NCBI GenBank assembly: GCA_024275095.1
Contig: JAJRZV010000036.1
Coordinates: 1 to 31,368 of the forward strand
DNA: 31,368 nt
Reading direction: 5' to 3'
From: a bacterium
GTDB taxonomy: Bacteria; JAJRZV01
In this document: positions 22,755 through 31,094 of the stretch, piece after piece
Numbering within the stretch: position 1 is the first letter of the stretch
Layout: every line of letters begins with the position of its first letter
Program-made: the position numbers and the translations under genes
The notes under the pieces: model-generated
What the model saw: only the letters and a program-made list of their open reading frames with translations
What the model was told of the DNA's origin: nothing
Database searches by the model: none

Positions 22755-25563
22755 GGTAGTACCTCAGGTTCTTCTCTTTTTCTTCCCGGGGCAGTCCCTG
22801 TTGTAGAGCTCTTTGGAGTTTTTTCCGGAACTTTTCCTTCGCAAGATATTTCTCTTTTTCGGGAATTTTCACAACACCTCTGCGAACATCGCCCCCCAAA
22901 CCGTATTCTTCTTCTCCCCCCAGTAGCCACATGAAATTTTGTTTGGACTCCATCTGCTTTCGAAGCTTCTCCATCTCCTGGCGGGCCTCTTCCAGCCTTT
23001 GAATGACATTTAACTCTTTTTTCAGGGCTTCCGCCTGCGGGCCTTCAACAATCTTTTTCTGAGCACCCTTCGCATATTTTAATGCCTCCTCGAGCATCTG
23101 GGTTAAAGGTTCTGAATCAAGCTCATCCGCTTTACGCAAAAGTTTTCCAAGGCGATGAGCAATTTCTCCTTCTTTCTGAGAAAGCTTCTGGCCATTTTCG
23201 CTCTCTAAACCCAATTCGAGAAGTTCATCGAGCAGTTGTTTGGCCTCGTGGAGCGGTACTTCCACTTCGCTTCCATGCCTCTTCCGGGGCATTGTCGAAG
23301 AAATTGCCTTGACCATTTTTTCAAGGGAGAGCATTTTTTCACTTGCATTTTCCAGGTCTCCTTCCTCTATCAAATTTTTAACTTTCTCAAAGAGTTGAGA
23401 GGCGAAATTAATGAATCCTCTCATGGTGGTCTTTCTTTCTTCAGCCTGCTGAACCTTCTGGAATTCGCGTGTTGAATTCTCAAATTTCCGTTTCAGCTCC
23501 TCCATCATCTTTTTCACATCTTCTCCTTCCATACCCCGGGGAAGAGCCAGTTGGTTTATGTGTTCCTGCATCAGCATCTTCTGTGACTCTCGAAGTGCTT
23601 CAATCTCAGATGCCACCTCAGCAAATGTTCTCATTGTCTGCATTCCACCCATGGCCATCTGGAACCTGATGTTATCAAGAGAATCAGACAATTTTTCAAG
23701 CTCCTGAAAGTACCTTTGCAGAAGCTGACGCGCTTTCTGCACATCTCCCTTTTCGAGTGCTTCCCGGATGGCCTTTAATAGTGAGGCATACTGATCTGCC
23801 TGTTGCACGCGGTTTACGTCCTTAGAGTTAAGAAATTCATCGGGAAACTGTGCCATGTGTTGTGCAAGCCGTGTCAGGAGTTCCTTCAGGCGGTTTTCTA
23901 ACAGTTGAAGCTGCTGTAATATCCTGGCTGGGTCTTCACCCTTCTCAAGGGCTGCAATAAGCTCTTCTTTCTTTTTTAATACCTTCTCAATTTCTCTTCG
24001 AATAAGACGTAAAGTCTCTTCACGAATGGTGTCATCAACCTGAATGAGAAATTTCTCGGTTTGCTCTATTTCCCTGGAACACACCATGTCAAAGTAGCTC
24101 CTTGCCACGCTTGAACGCCTCTCAAGCACTGCTTCCTGTAACTGCCTGTATGCAGAATCCAGTGGTGCTACAATCTCCACTGCTCCGGGAATATCCTTCA
24201 GATATTTGCGTGCTGTCTCGTAAAGTTGAAAAAGTTCTTTTTCCATATCATCGAGATGTTCGAGTTTCTTCTTGAGTTTTCGGATATTTCGTCTCTCCTG
24301 TTTCATAACTTTTTCTATCTGAAACCCGAGAATTCCCACGCCCTTATCCAGAACCTCAGAAAGCATGTTCAAAAACATTTTCATGCTTTTGAGAGGGCTC
24401 AGAAATTCAATGGAAAACACTCGAGACCGCCCTGTGGCGCCTTCTTCTACAAACGGATTGTTGTCGTGAACTTCAATCCAGGCATCCACGGTCTCCGCTT
24501 CTGGAAGCGAGCTCAGGTCCCACTGATATGTATACAATATGTGGCTTTTACCCTTGCGAATTTTCAAAGGTTCACGGACAACATCTCCTCCATCCAGAGA
24601 ATAGGCCAGGTACGCCTTCTCAATCCCGTAATCATCTCGACTTTCAAAGGTCACGGAAACTCTTTCCGGTTTACGCAGGGTCAAATCCTTTTCGGGCTTG
24701 AGAAGCCTCACCGTGGGTTTCTCATCACGTATCACGGTCATCTCAATACTTCGCTTATCCACAAACCATCTGACTCCTATAAGCCCTTCAACTCTAAACG
24801 ACTGGTGACCTTCTTCAGCAATGGATACTTGACAGTTGAACTGTCTATTCTTTTTTTGCACACAGGCGTACAAAGGCATCTCGTCCTTCTTTAACCGAAT
24901 TTCGCGCACGTCTTTTTCTGCTGTGATATCAACCTCTACCAGTGAACCTACCGGAAGAGATACCGGCACGGAGAACAGAGGCACTTCGAATTTACTGAGT
25001 GAGGTATACTGTGGGGGTTCCACTTTGAGAGTTCCTGAAGCCACAAGCTTCTTAGAGGGGCCTGACGTGGATGGAAGAATGACAAATGCAACAGCAGCAA
25101 AGATGAGGGATGAGATACCAGCACCAAGTGATACAGTCCCGGGAAACACACGGATGATAGTACGACTTTTAATATCCGCCAGTCTCTTTTCCAGCGAATG
25201 CAAGAATTCATCCAGTTCTCTGTTCCAGATGTCGTCATGTTCGTGAAGTTGCTTTTCATGCAAAAGATTTACAGCCGCATACACAGGCTCGGCCACGTCT
25301 GGATCCTTTTCATACAAATAGCGCGATACTTTTTTGGCGGATTTAAAAAACAAAACTCTGAGACCCCACAATCCAAGAAACGTGAAAGAAAAAATTATTA
25401 CTGCTACTACCGGATTAAAGGTGTAAGAAAAAAGAACAGCGCCCAGCAGGTAAACTGTGGAAATGAATCCACTCCAACATACACTTTCCACGAAGAAGCG
25501 GATGAACAGTTTTATTCGCTGGTGTTTTAAATAAACAGCAAGGTATGGTGGAAGGTGTTTCAT
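22738..25563 (-). CDS. DUF4175-like membrane protein with long coiled coil
   Basis: The protein is 941 aa. Two close membrane segments lie at about 20-70 and a third at about 140-165 (LGAGISSLIFAAVAFVILPS). A beta-rich periplasmic part follows, with family-typical phrases VEPPQYTSLSKFEVPLF and SRDDYGIEKAYLAYSLDGGD and VHDNNPFVEEGATGRSR. From about residue 400 to the end the protein is almost entirely charged helix, rich in Glu, Lys, Leu and Gln, predicted coiled coil. The total length is close to that of DUF4175 proteins. No enzyme motif is visible. It shares one base with the upstream gene (TAATG) and overlaps the peptidase gene. A structural or scaffold role across the periplasm is a reasonable inference. 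Confidence 0.75.
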   Translation of the reverse strand: MKHLPPYLAVYLKHQRIKLFIRFFVESVCWSGFISTVYLLGAVLFSYTFNPVVAVIIFSFTFLGLWGLRVLFFKSAKKVSRYLYEKDPDVAEPVYAAVNLLHEKQLHEHDDIWNRELDEFLHSLEKRLADIKSRTIIRVFPGTVSLGAGISSLIFAAVAFVILPSTSGPSKKLVASGTLKVEPPQYTSLSKFEVPLFSVPVSLPVGSLVEVDITAEKDVREIRLKKDEMPLYACVQKKNRQFNCQVSIAEEGHQSFRVEGLIGVRWFVDKRSIEMTVIRDEKPTVRLLKPEKDLTLRKPERVSVTFESRDDYGIEKAYLAYSLDGGDVVREPLKIRKGKSHILYTYQWDLSSLPEAETVDAWIEVHDNNPFVEEGATGRSRVFSIEFLSPLKSMKMFLNMLSEVLDKGVGILGFQIEKVMKQERRNIRKLKKKLEHLDDMEKELFQLYETARKYLKDIPGAVEIVAPLDSAYRQLQEAVLERRSSVARSYFDMVCSREIEQTEKFLIQVDDTIREETLRLIRREIEKVLKKKEELIAALEKGEDPARILQQLQLLENRLKELLTRLAQHMAQFPDEFLNSKDVNRVQQADQYASLLKAIREALEKGDVQKARQLLQRYFQELEKLSDSLDNIRFQMAMGGMQTMRTFAEVASEIEALRESQKMLMQEHINQLALPRGMEGEDVKKMMEELKRKFENSTREFQKVQQAEERKTTMRGFINFASQLFEKVKNLIEEGDLENASEKMLSLEKMVKAISSTMPRKRHGSEVEVPLHEAKQLLDELLELGLESENGQKLSQKEGEIAHRLGKLLRKADELDSEPLTQMLEEALKYAKGAQKKIVEGPQAEALKKELNVIQRLEEARQEMEKLRKQMESKQNFMWLLGGEEEYGLGGDVRRGVVKIPEKEKYLAKEKFRKKLQRALQQGLPREEKEKNLRYYRELVE

Positions 25564-26522
25564 TATCTATATCTTATATTAGCTGTAAATTTTGAAAGTT
25601 CTTCAGCCTCGGTTTTATCAATATGAGAAAGACTGTATACTGCCACCCCAACGAAAGACGGTGTAAAAAAAGAAGGTTCAGAAAAGGCCTCGAGCACTCC
25701 TTTCAATGCGTTCTTTACATTCTCAACAGCGGGATTGTGCTTGACAGTGGGTTGATAATATGCAGGAATACCTGCTGTTACACTGCATCCTCCCTGGGCA
25801 GCGACGGCACTGAGCTTTACCAGTGATTGGCGGAGGTACTTTATGTAATCACTTATTTTATAAAACCCTGTGTCGTAATACATTACCACCAGTTCATCTA
25901 CAACAAAGCATAAGCGTTCCAACTCATTTACATCCCAGAAATCTTTCCTTACTTCCTCAGATACGGGGAATTCTTTTAACAGCAACTTGGGAGCAGCAAC
26001 GCCGATTTTTACACCGTGGAGATGTTGGCGAAGATAGGAAAAAAAATTGATGCTCTCATCCACGGGGAAAAGAGGTTCGACATCCAGATGAATTTCTGAT
26101 TGAGAAGTTACGCGCAAAACGCCTGCAATCTCTTTTAAATAGAGCGGAAAATTCCTGCTTTTTAGAGGTGCTTTACGAGTATTCAACCCGATCCATGGTA
26201 CCACCTGAAAGTCACTGTTCCAGTTTTGTATAAACTTCTGAAACTGCCGAAGCATTGCAAGATCAGAAGATACAAAAGAAGACGGGGATCTGAATCGCCC
26301 TGCACGGACAAAAAGCCTTAAGATCCCCATTTCTTCCAGGTGTTTGGCAAGGTCTCTTATGCGTTTAAAATCTCTCGGCAGGCTCTTCTCAAGGGCCCAT
26401 GCAGAATGCACAAACACACTTGATGGAGGCGATGATGAAGAAGGAGCTTGAGGTCGGGAATATCCCGTAAGTGTAGAAGAAATAACCTGAAGTCCAGCGA
26501 TCCAGATAGCGATCTTCATCAT
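25563..26522 (-). CDS. Exported GH18-like TIM-barrel protein
   Basis: The protein is 319 aa. A signal-like start (MKIAIWIAGLQVISSTLTGY) is followed by a Ser/Pro linker and then eight regularly spaced strands: VFVHSAW, RLFVRAG, QVVPWIGL, IHLDVEP, KIGVAAP, LVVMYYDT, TAGIPAYY and VGVAVYSL. This order fits a (beta/alpha)8 barrel. Strand 4 ends in LDVEP, comparable to the LDxE catalytic end of glycoside hydrolase family 18, and strand 6 MYYD resembles the family's MxYD. The SxGG of strand 3 is absent. A glycan hydrolase or binding role is therefore possible but unproven. It is the first gene of the MoxR operon. ATG 26522 and 26519 are alternative starts, neither with a good ribosome site. Confidence 0.6.
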   Translation of the reverse strand: MMKIAIWIAGLQVISSTLTGYSRPQAPSSSSPPSSVFVHSAWALEKSLPRDFKRIRDLAKHLEEMGILRLFVRAGRFRSPSSFVSSDLAMLRQFQKFIQNWNSDFQVVPWIGLNTRKAPLKSRNFPLYLKEIAGVLRVTSQSEIHLDVEPLFPVDESINFFSYLRQHLHGVKIGVAAPKLLLKEFPVSEEVRKDFWDVNELERLCFVVDELVVMYYDTGFYKISDYIKYLRQSLVKLSAVAAQGGCSVTAGIPAYYQPTVKHNPAVENVKNALKGVLEAFSEPSFFTPSFVGVAVYSLSHIDKTEAEELSKFTANIRYR

Positions 26523-26532
26523 ATCTTATTTC

Positions 26533-26562
26533 ATTATCTTGCATGTAGGGAGTAAATAACAA
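26533..26562 (-). promoter_or_regulatory. Possible sigma70 promoter for the MoxR operon
   Basis: TTGTTA (26557-26562) and GATAAT (26533-26538), 18 bp apart on the minus strand. Transcription would begin only a few bases before ATG 26522, which would make the first gene nearly leaderless. The absence of a ribosome site there is consistent with this, but the match is only moderate. Confidence 0.35.
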
Positions 26563-26618
26563 TAACGATGACCTCAGAAAAGGCCACGAAATAGAACTGT
26601 CATATAGACGAAAAAACG

Positions 26619-28250
26619 TTACTGGCCTGGTTTCGGTGTTCCCCCTCCATAATTGGTGCCATCACTGATGTTTTCGGGATCCAGGGCCTGTTTGATTCTC
26701 TGCTGCCAGGCATGGAAATTCATATAACGTTTACTTATTTCCTTTACTCTCTCCCATGGAGTAAGCGAGGCATCACCAACGCACAGTCCGATATCGTTGG
26801 GTTCAAATCCAAGTTTTTCTTCCAGCCGTGTCGTGCGCTCTTCTTCAATAGCTTTCCGTGAGGCTTCCACTGAATCCGGCAAAGCGGCATCGTAATGAAA
26901 TTCCATTTCCATGTATATATATGCACCGTGGTCAAATGAGTTGTGATAGGTGGAATCATCCCCATCAAAAAGTATAGCCCCTTTTTCCATGTATTTCTTC
27001 TTCAGTTTCTCGGCAGGTACTCCCATGTGCCTTACAACAGCGTCTGTATTACCCATATACCCGGCACTGATAACAAATCCCCCCTGGTGGTGGATGAAGT
27101 GTGTATCATTACCAAAGAGGGCAACAGGCATTTCCTGTTTCATGAGATCTGCAAAGGGACCTTCCAGAAAAGGCGGCAAAATTTTGCCGCCCGTCTCCTC
27201 AATAATATCCATCAATACAGCCTTTTTATATTCGAATTCTTCTTTAGTACGGGCGAATATAAGAACGATGCAGGGATGCTTGACCTCTTCTTCGAGAATC
27301 TGCAAAAATCCTGACTCGTGGTAATTTTCAAAAATCTCCTGGTTTGAAAGGGAACCGAACATGGATGTCATGTGGGCGATTCCACCGGCTCGAACAAGGC
27401 TGTAAGCGATTTCACTTTCCCCTGCTTTTACCATAAAATCAGCCAGGGCCTCATACGTGTCGAACGAGGGGGCAAACAGCTCCATGAACTCTGGGATCTC
27501 GTCCAGGCGATAATAAAGCATCAATCCTCCGCTACGTGTCTTCAGCTCAGGTGGTCCGGGCCAGTGATGAAGCTTGATGCCCACTTTGGTAAACACACCC
27601 AGGGCACCCTGGGCCCCGCAGTAACCGCGCATGATTCCCCTGAGTGAAGGGCCCGGGCCGTCCCCGGAGAACCAGCCCTCAGGAGGCCCGAGCTTGAGGA
27701 GCTCTCCAGTGGGCAACACCCATTCCACGGCCAAGCAGTTGCGACCGTTATGTCCCCCGTGATTTCCAAAGGTGTTCATGCCCCAGCCGGAAGTAACATT
27801 GGCAAGTACGGACGCCTGCGAACCCGCCTGTACGGGTGTGGTGAAATATCCTTTTTTCATCACTTCCGCGGCAAGCTGGGCCCACGTAACATAGGGCTCA
27901 ACCACTGCGTAACCTTGTTCCTCGTTGATCTCCACGATCCTGTTCATCCTGCGCAAATCAAGCACCACAACGTTTCCCTGACCGGGAAGGGAGTGGCTTC
28001 CGTAACCGGTGCTCAGTGCCTTGTATTTAACCCCGTAACGATTGCAGATCTTTACTACCTGCTGCACCTCTTCCACGCTACCGGGTAAAACCACGGCAGC
28101 AGGCCTGTGCGGCATATACTTGCAGGGCGCCGCACCTGGTAAAAATTCAGTCAGCCAGTTGAAAGAATAAGTTTCGAGAACCACGGGATCGTCGCTGATA
28201 AATTCCTGGCCCACCACATCCGCCATTGCTTTATACACATTCCTGTCCAC
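26619..28250 (-). CDS. FAD-linked oxidase subunit (VAO/PCMH family, GlcD-like)
   Basis: The protein is 543 aa. The FAD-binding PCMH domain runs from about 45 to 230: PAAVVLPGSVEEVQQVVKIC, the pyrophosphate loop LSTGYGSHSLPGQGNVVVLD, and VEPYVTWAQLAAEVMKKGY. A glycine-rich phrase GMNTFGNHGGHNGRNCLAVE replaces the usual GLD-type segment. The C-terminal substrate domain ends IKQALDPENISDGTNYGGGT, a variant of the DPxxIxNPGK end. The enzyme should oxidise a hydroxy-acid, alcohol or similar substrate and pass electrons to the Fe-S partner encoded immediately upstream. The start is GTG 28250 with GGGGAGGTG 5 nt upstream, one base after the Fe-S gene stop. Substrate unknown; not a close match to 2-hydroxyglutarate or glycolate enzymes that I can identify. 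Confidence 0.82.
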   Translation of the reverse strand: MDRNVYKAMADVVGQEFISDDPVVLETYSFNWLTEFLPGAAPCKYMPHRPAAVVLPGSVEEVQQVVKICNRYGVKYKALSTGYGSHSLPGQGNVVVLDLRRMNRIVEINEEQGYAVVEPYVTWAQLAAEVMKKGYFTTPVQAGSQASVLANVTSGWGMNTFGNHGGHNGRNCLAVEWVLPTGELLKLGPPEGWFSGDGPGPSLRGIMRGYCGAQGALGVFTKVGIKLHHWPGPPELKTRSGGLMLYYRLDEIPEFMELFAPSFDTYEALADFMVKAGESEIAYSLVRAGGIAHMTSMFGSLSNQEIFENYHESGFLQILEEEVKHPCIVLIFARTKEEFEYKKAVLMDIIEETGGKILPPFLEGPFADLMKQEMPVALFGNDTHFIHHQGGFVISAGYMGNTDAVVRHMGVPAEKLKKKYMEKGAILFDGDDSTYHNSFDHGAYIYMEMEFHYDAALPDSVEASRKAIEEERTTRLEEKLGFEPNDIGLCVGDASLTPWERVKEISKRYMNFHAWQQRIKQALDPENISDGTNYGGGTPKPGQ

Positions 28251-28251
28251 G

Positions 28252-29532
28252 TCACACCTCCCCGCCGGTAATTACGTCCGTAATGTCGAGTATCCGCAGG
28301 CCCGCCCTCGCCTGTTCCACAGCATCCTGAAGGTTCTTCTCGCACCAGGGGCATGCTGTAACCAGAACGCCGGCTCCCGTTGATACGGCTTCCTGTATTC
28401 TCTCTCCCGAAGCAAAAGAGGCAAGGTCCGGAACCCCGGTTTTTACCCCTCCCCCTGCGCCACAGCACCACGCGTACTCCCTTCGCCTCTCCATCTCTTT
28501 ACCCTCTGCACCAAGGGCATCAAGCAGGGCTCTGGGCTCATCACAAATGCCTTTGGCACCCATGGCTTTGGGAATCTCCTTCACCGGCATGGTCCCGAGA
28601 ACATACTTTTCGCGACCGTGGGATGGCTCGCGCCGCTCCCCCAGTCGTCCCAGGTGGCACGGGTCGTGATACGTCACCTGTCCACCGTTCCATCGGGCGG
28701 GAGAAAGTTTCCCCTTCTGTAACAACTCGTAAAAGACCTGCACCGTATGCTTCACTTCAAAATTCATCTTCACACCGAGACGCGGGTACTTGGACTTGAA
28801 CATGCTGTAACATCCCGCACATGACGTTACTACAGTTTCAACTCCAAGCTCGTTGAACAACTCGATATTTGCGCGGCCCACCTCCTCGAAAAGACTTGTC
28901 ACGCCCACCATGTATGCCGGTGACACACAACAGACTTCGTTGCGTCCCAGGATGCCGAAATCTACCCCTGCAGTTTGAAATATGCGGGCAGTATTTATTG
29001 CCACCCGTTGAAGTTCCGGGTCGTAAGAATAAGTACAACCTACGTAATAGAGCACATCGGCCTTTACTTTTTTTCCATCAAGTATTTTCACATCCAGGTC
29101 TTTAGCCCATCTCTCACGGCGTGCCCGCGGTTGCATCCACACATTTCCGTAATTTTTAATACTTTCGATAATTGGGCGGTGTGCTTCCAGGGGCCCCTCC
29201 CCTTTCTCTACAAGATGGACACGGAACTCATGCAGAATTTCCAGTACTTCCATATCCGTGCCAATCTTACAGGCATGGTCACACAAGCCGCACAGCGTGC
29301 ACGCGTAAACAACATCGCGCAGTTTCGGAGAAGGTGTTATTCGACCCTCCAGCAGCGAGAGGGCCAATATGAGCTTTCCTCCAGCAGAATAGGAATGAAA
29401 ATGATAGCGGGCAATAGCCGGACATCCATAAGCGAAGCGCCAGGACTTGATAATGGAAGAGAGCGGTATGAATTTACACACCGAACACCTGGCACATCTG
29501 ACCATATCCTTTTTGTAATCCTTGAGCGCCAC
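28252..29532 (-). CDS. CCG-domain iron-sulfur oxidoreductase subunit (GlcF/HdrD-like)
   Basis: The protein is 426 aa. Two [4Fe-4S] motifs come first: CARCSVC (13-19) with GCP at 37, and CTLCGLCDHAC at about 77-87. Two cysteine-rich CCG domains follow. In the first the signature is CCVSP where CCG is usual, with CAGC later. In the second are DPCHLGR, CCGAGGG and CPWC, all intact. Such proteins take electrons from an FAD oxidase and hand them to quinone or another carrier. The start is GTG 29532 with GGGAGAGG upstream, overlapping the stop of the preceding FAD gene by one base (TAGTG). Lying between two FAD subunit genes, it is probably their shared electron acceptor. Confidence 0.88.
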   Translation of the reverse strand: MALKDYKKDMVRCARCSVCKFIPLSSIIKSWRFAYGCPAIARYHFHSYSAGGKLILALSLLEGRITPSPKLRDVVYACTLCGLCDHACKIGTDMEVLEILHEFRVHLVEKGEGPLEAHRPIIESIKNYGNVWMQPRARRERWAKDLDVKILDGKKVKADVLYYVGCTYSYDPELQRVAINTARIFQTAGVDFGILGRNEVCCVSPAYMVGVTSLFEEVGRANIELFNELGVETVVTSCAGCYSMFKSKYPRLGVKMNFEVKHTVQVFYELLQKGKLSPARWNGGQVTYHDPCHLGRLGERREPSHGREKYVLGTMPVKEIPKAMGAKGICDEPRALLDALGAEGKEMERRREYAWCCGAGGGVKTGVPDLASFASGERIQEAVSTGAGVLVTACPWCEKNLQDAVEQARAGLRILDITDVITGGEV

Positions 29533-30968
29533 TACACCTCTCCCAGTTTTCCTGGATTAAGTATTCCAGCCGGGTCAAACACTCTCTTTATCTTCATCAA
29601 TACATCAAAATACACGGGATTTTGACGCAGTACTTTTCTGCGCCACGAAAAGTACGGCCTTGAAAAAAAGGCTCCTTTCTCCAGAAGCTTATCCACAAGC
29701 ACCCTTTCCCATTTATCGACCTGTTCTTTTTCGTCATCCTCGTGAAACAGTACAAATTGAATTTCCATTGACGTGGCCTGAAACACGTGTTGAACATATA
29801 CGCCAAGCTGACCTTTTGAGAAACCTGTTTCCGTGCTCTCACGTACAAACACGTCCACCATCTCGTCTACTTTTGATGCAGTGGTGAGAAAAAATACTTC
29901 CCTGAAGTGCGTTCCGAGCCCTCCCTTCCAGAAGCGTCCTGGAGACGTACCCGTGAACAAGTGTTCAAGCTCGTCTGAAGACAGGTAGGATGTTTCGCTT
30001 TTTAACTCCAGGCCCCACTGACGCGAAAGAGAGGCAACTTCATTTTTCACGTAGGCAAGTCGTTGCTGCGGCCTGCGCTGGAGGCCTGACAGGGAAAAAA
30101 GCAGAAAATATTTATCCGGTGCACTTTGTAAAAAATCCTTTTTAGAAAGGGCTGAGGCGAGGCAGCTTCTGTTTAAAACCGCCGTGTAATCCGCCAACTC
30201 CAGCTTGATCAACCGGTTGGCAAAAGCAGCAAGCTGCGAGAGGTTGTCGCTCTCAACAAAATAAAATTCTTCCACCTCTGGCAAAAGAGCTACGGCGAGC
30301 GTCCCCCATGTAACGATTCCCATACCCCCCTGGGCGCCCTGTACAAGGCGGTGGTAATCCACCTGATGGGGCCCAAGAGGAAAAAGGGGAAGGTGCTTCC
30401 CCTGCGCGACCCACTCAAGAGAATATTCACCGCATGCCTCACCGGTACGGAATACTTCGCCGTTACCGAATACCACCTCAACGCACCGAAGGGGATCTGC
30501 TGAATCCCACTGGTAACGCGGAAGCGTTACAGGTTCCCTGTCCAGGGCTGCTGCAAGAACGGATTTGCCTCCGCGAGGCAGCAAGGGCATAAGTGGACGC
30601 AAGCCTTCAGCTTTCAATGCAGGAACAAGCATTTCAAAGGTCACACCCGGCTCCACCACAACAACCCGATGCCTGCGGCTTATCTGGACAATACGCTTGA
30701 AACCTCTCAAATCAAGAACTATGCACTGCCCTTCAGGTGCAGTGCCGTCACGCATGTGTGGAGGTTCGGAACTTACCGGCACCAACCCCAGGCCTCTGGC
30801 CCGGCTGAAATTCACTATCTTCTGTATTTCTTCGACAGTAGCGGGGGCTACAGAAAAGAGGACATTTTCAACATCAGAAAACTCTTGCAAATGATCCTTT
30901 TTACTGAATATTTTTCCTTTAAAATTTTGTATTTCCCTTAAAAATTCTGTGAGCACATGAGCAGCCAT
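29532..30968 (-). CDS. Second FAD-binding oxidase subunit (PCMH type, GlcD/GlcE-like)
   Basis: The protein is 478 aa from ATG 30968. The frame is open further upstream to 31094, but AAGGAA lies 7 nt before 30968 and the extra residues (cysteine/basic, hydrophobic) do not look like part of the family. The FAD-binding half shows SVAPATVEEIQKIVNFSRA, the loop PVSSEPPHMRDGTAPEGQ, and VLDLRGFKRIVQ with VVVEPGVTFEMLVPALKAEG. The FAD loop is less canonical than in the other subunit. The C-terminus FDPAGILNPGKLGEV is the standard ending of FAD-linked oxidases. It is first in a three-gene unit with the Fe-S protein and the 543-aa oxidase. It may be a GlcE-like partner or a second catalytic subunit. 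Confidence 0.78.
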   Translation of the reverse strand: MAAHVLTEFLREIQNFKGKIFSKKDHLQEFSDVENVLFSVAPATVEEIQKIVNFSRARGLGLVPVSSEPPHMRDGTAPEGQCIVLDLRGFKRIVQISRRHRVVVVEPGVTFEMLVPALKAEGLRPLMPLLPRGGKSVLAAALDREPVTLPRYQWDSADPLRCVEVVFGNGEVFRTGEACGEYSLEWVAQGKHLPLFPLGPHQVDYHRLVQGAQGGMGIVTWGTLAVALLPEVEEFYFVESDNLSQLAAFANRLIKLELADYTAVLNRSCLASALSKKDFLQSAPDKYFLLFSLSGLQRRPQQRLAYVKNEVASLSRQWGLELKSETSYLSSDELEHLFTGTSPGRFWKGGLGTHFREVFFLTTASKVDEMVDVFVRESTETGFSKGQLGVYVQHVFQATSMEIQFVLFHEDDEKEQVDKWERVLVDKLLEKGAFFSRPYFSWRRKVLRQNPVYFDVLMKIKRVFDPAGILNPGKLGEV

Positions 30969-31094
30969 GAACATTTTCCTTACAAATAGCAAAATAAGTT
31001 TACATTTTATACATCTGGGTTTCAAAGCTTTTTTTTCAAAATATCCTGCTCTGTACGAGAAAACAAATAGAGTTCTTTCTCCTAACACCTCCAT

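Noticed and set aside
24226-24894. 222-codon plus-strand frame inside the DUF4175-like gene
   Set aside because: It is antisense to a long, coherent protein and has no ribosome site or recognisable domain.
31006-31034. TATAAA as a -10 box for the FAD operon
   Set aside because: No -35 box is found at 16-18 bp; only an A-run stands there.
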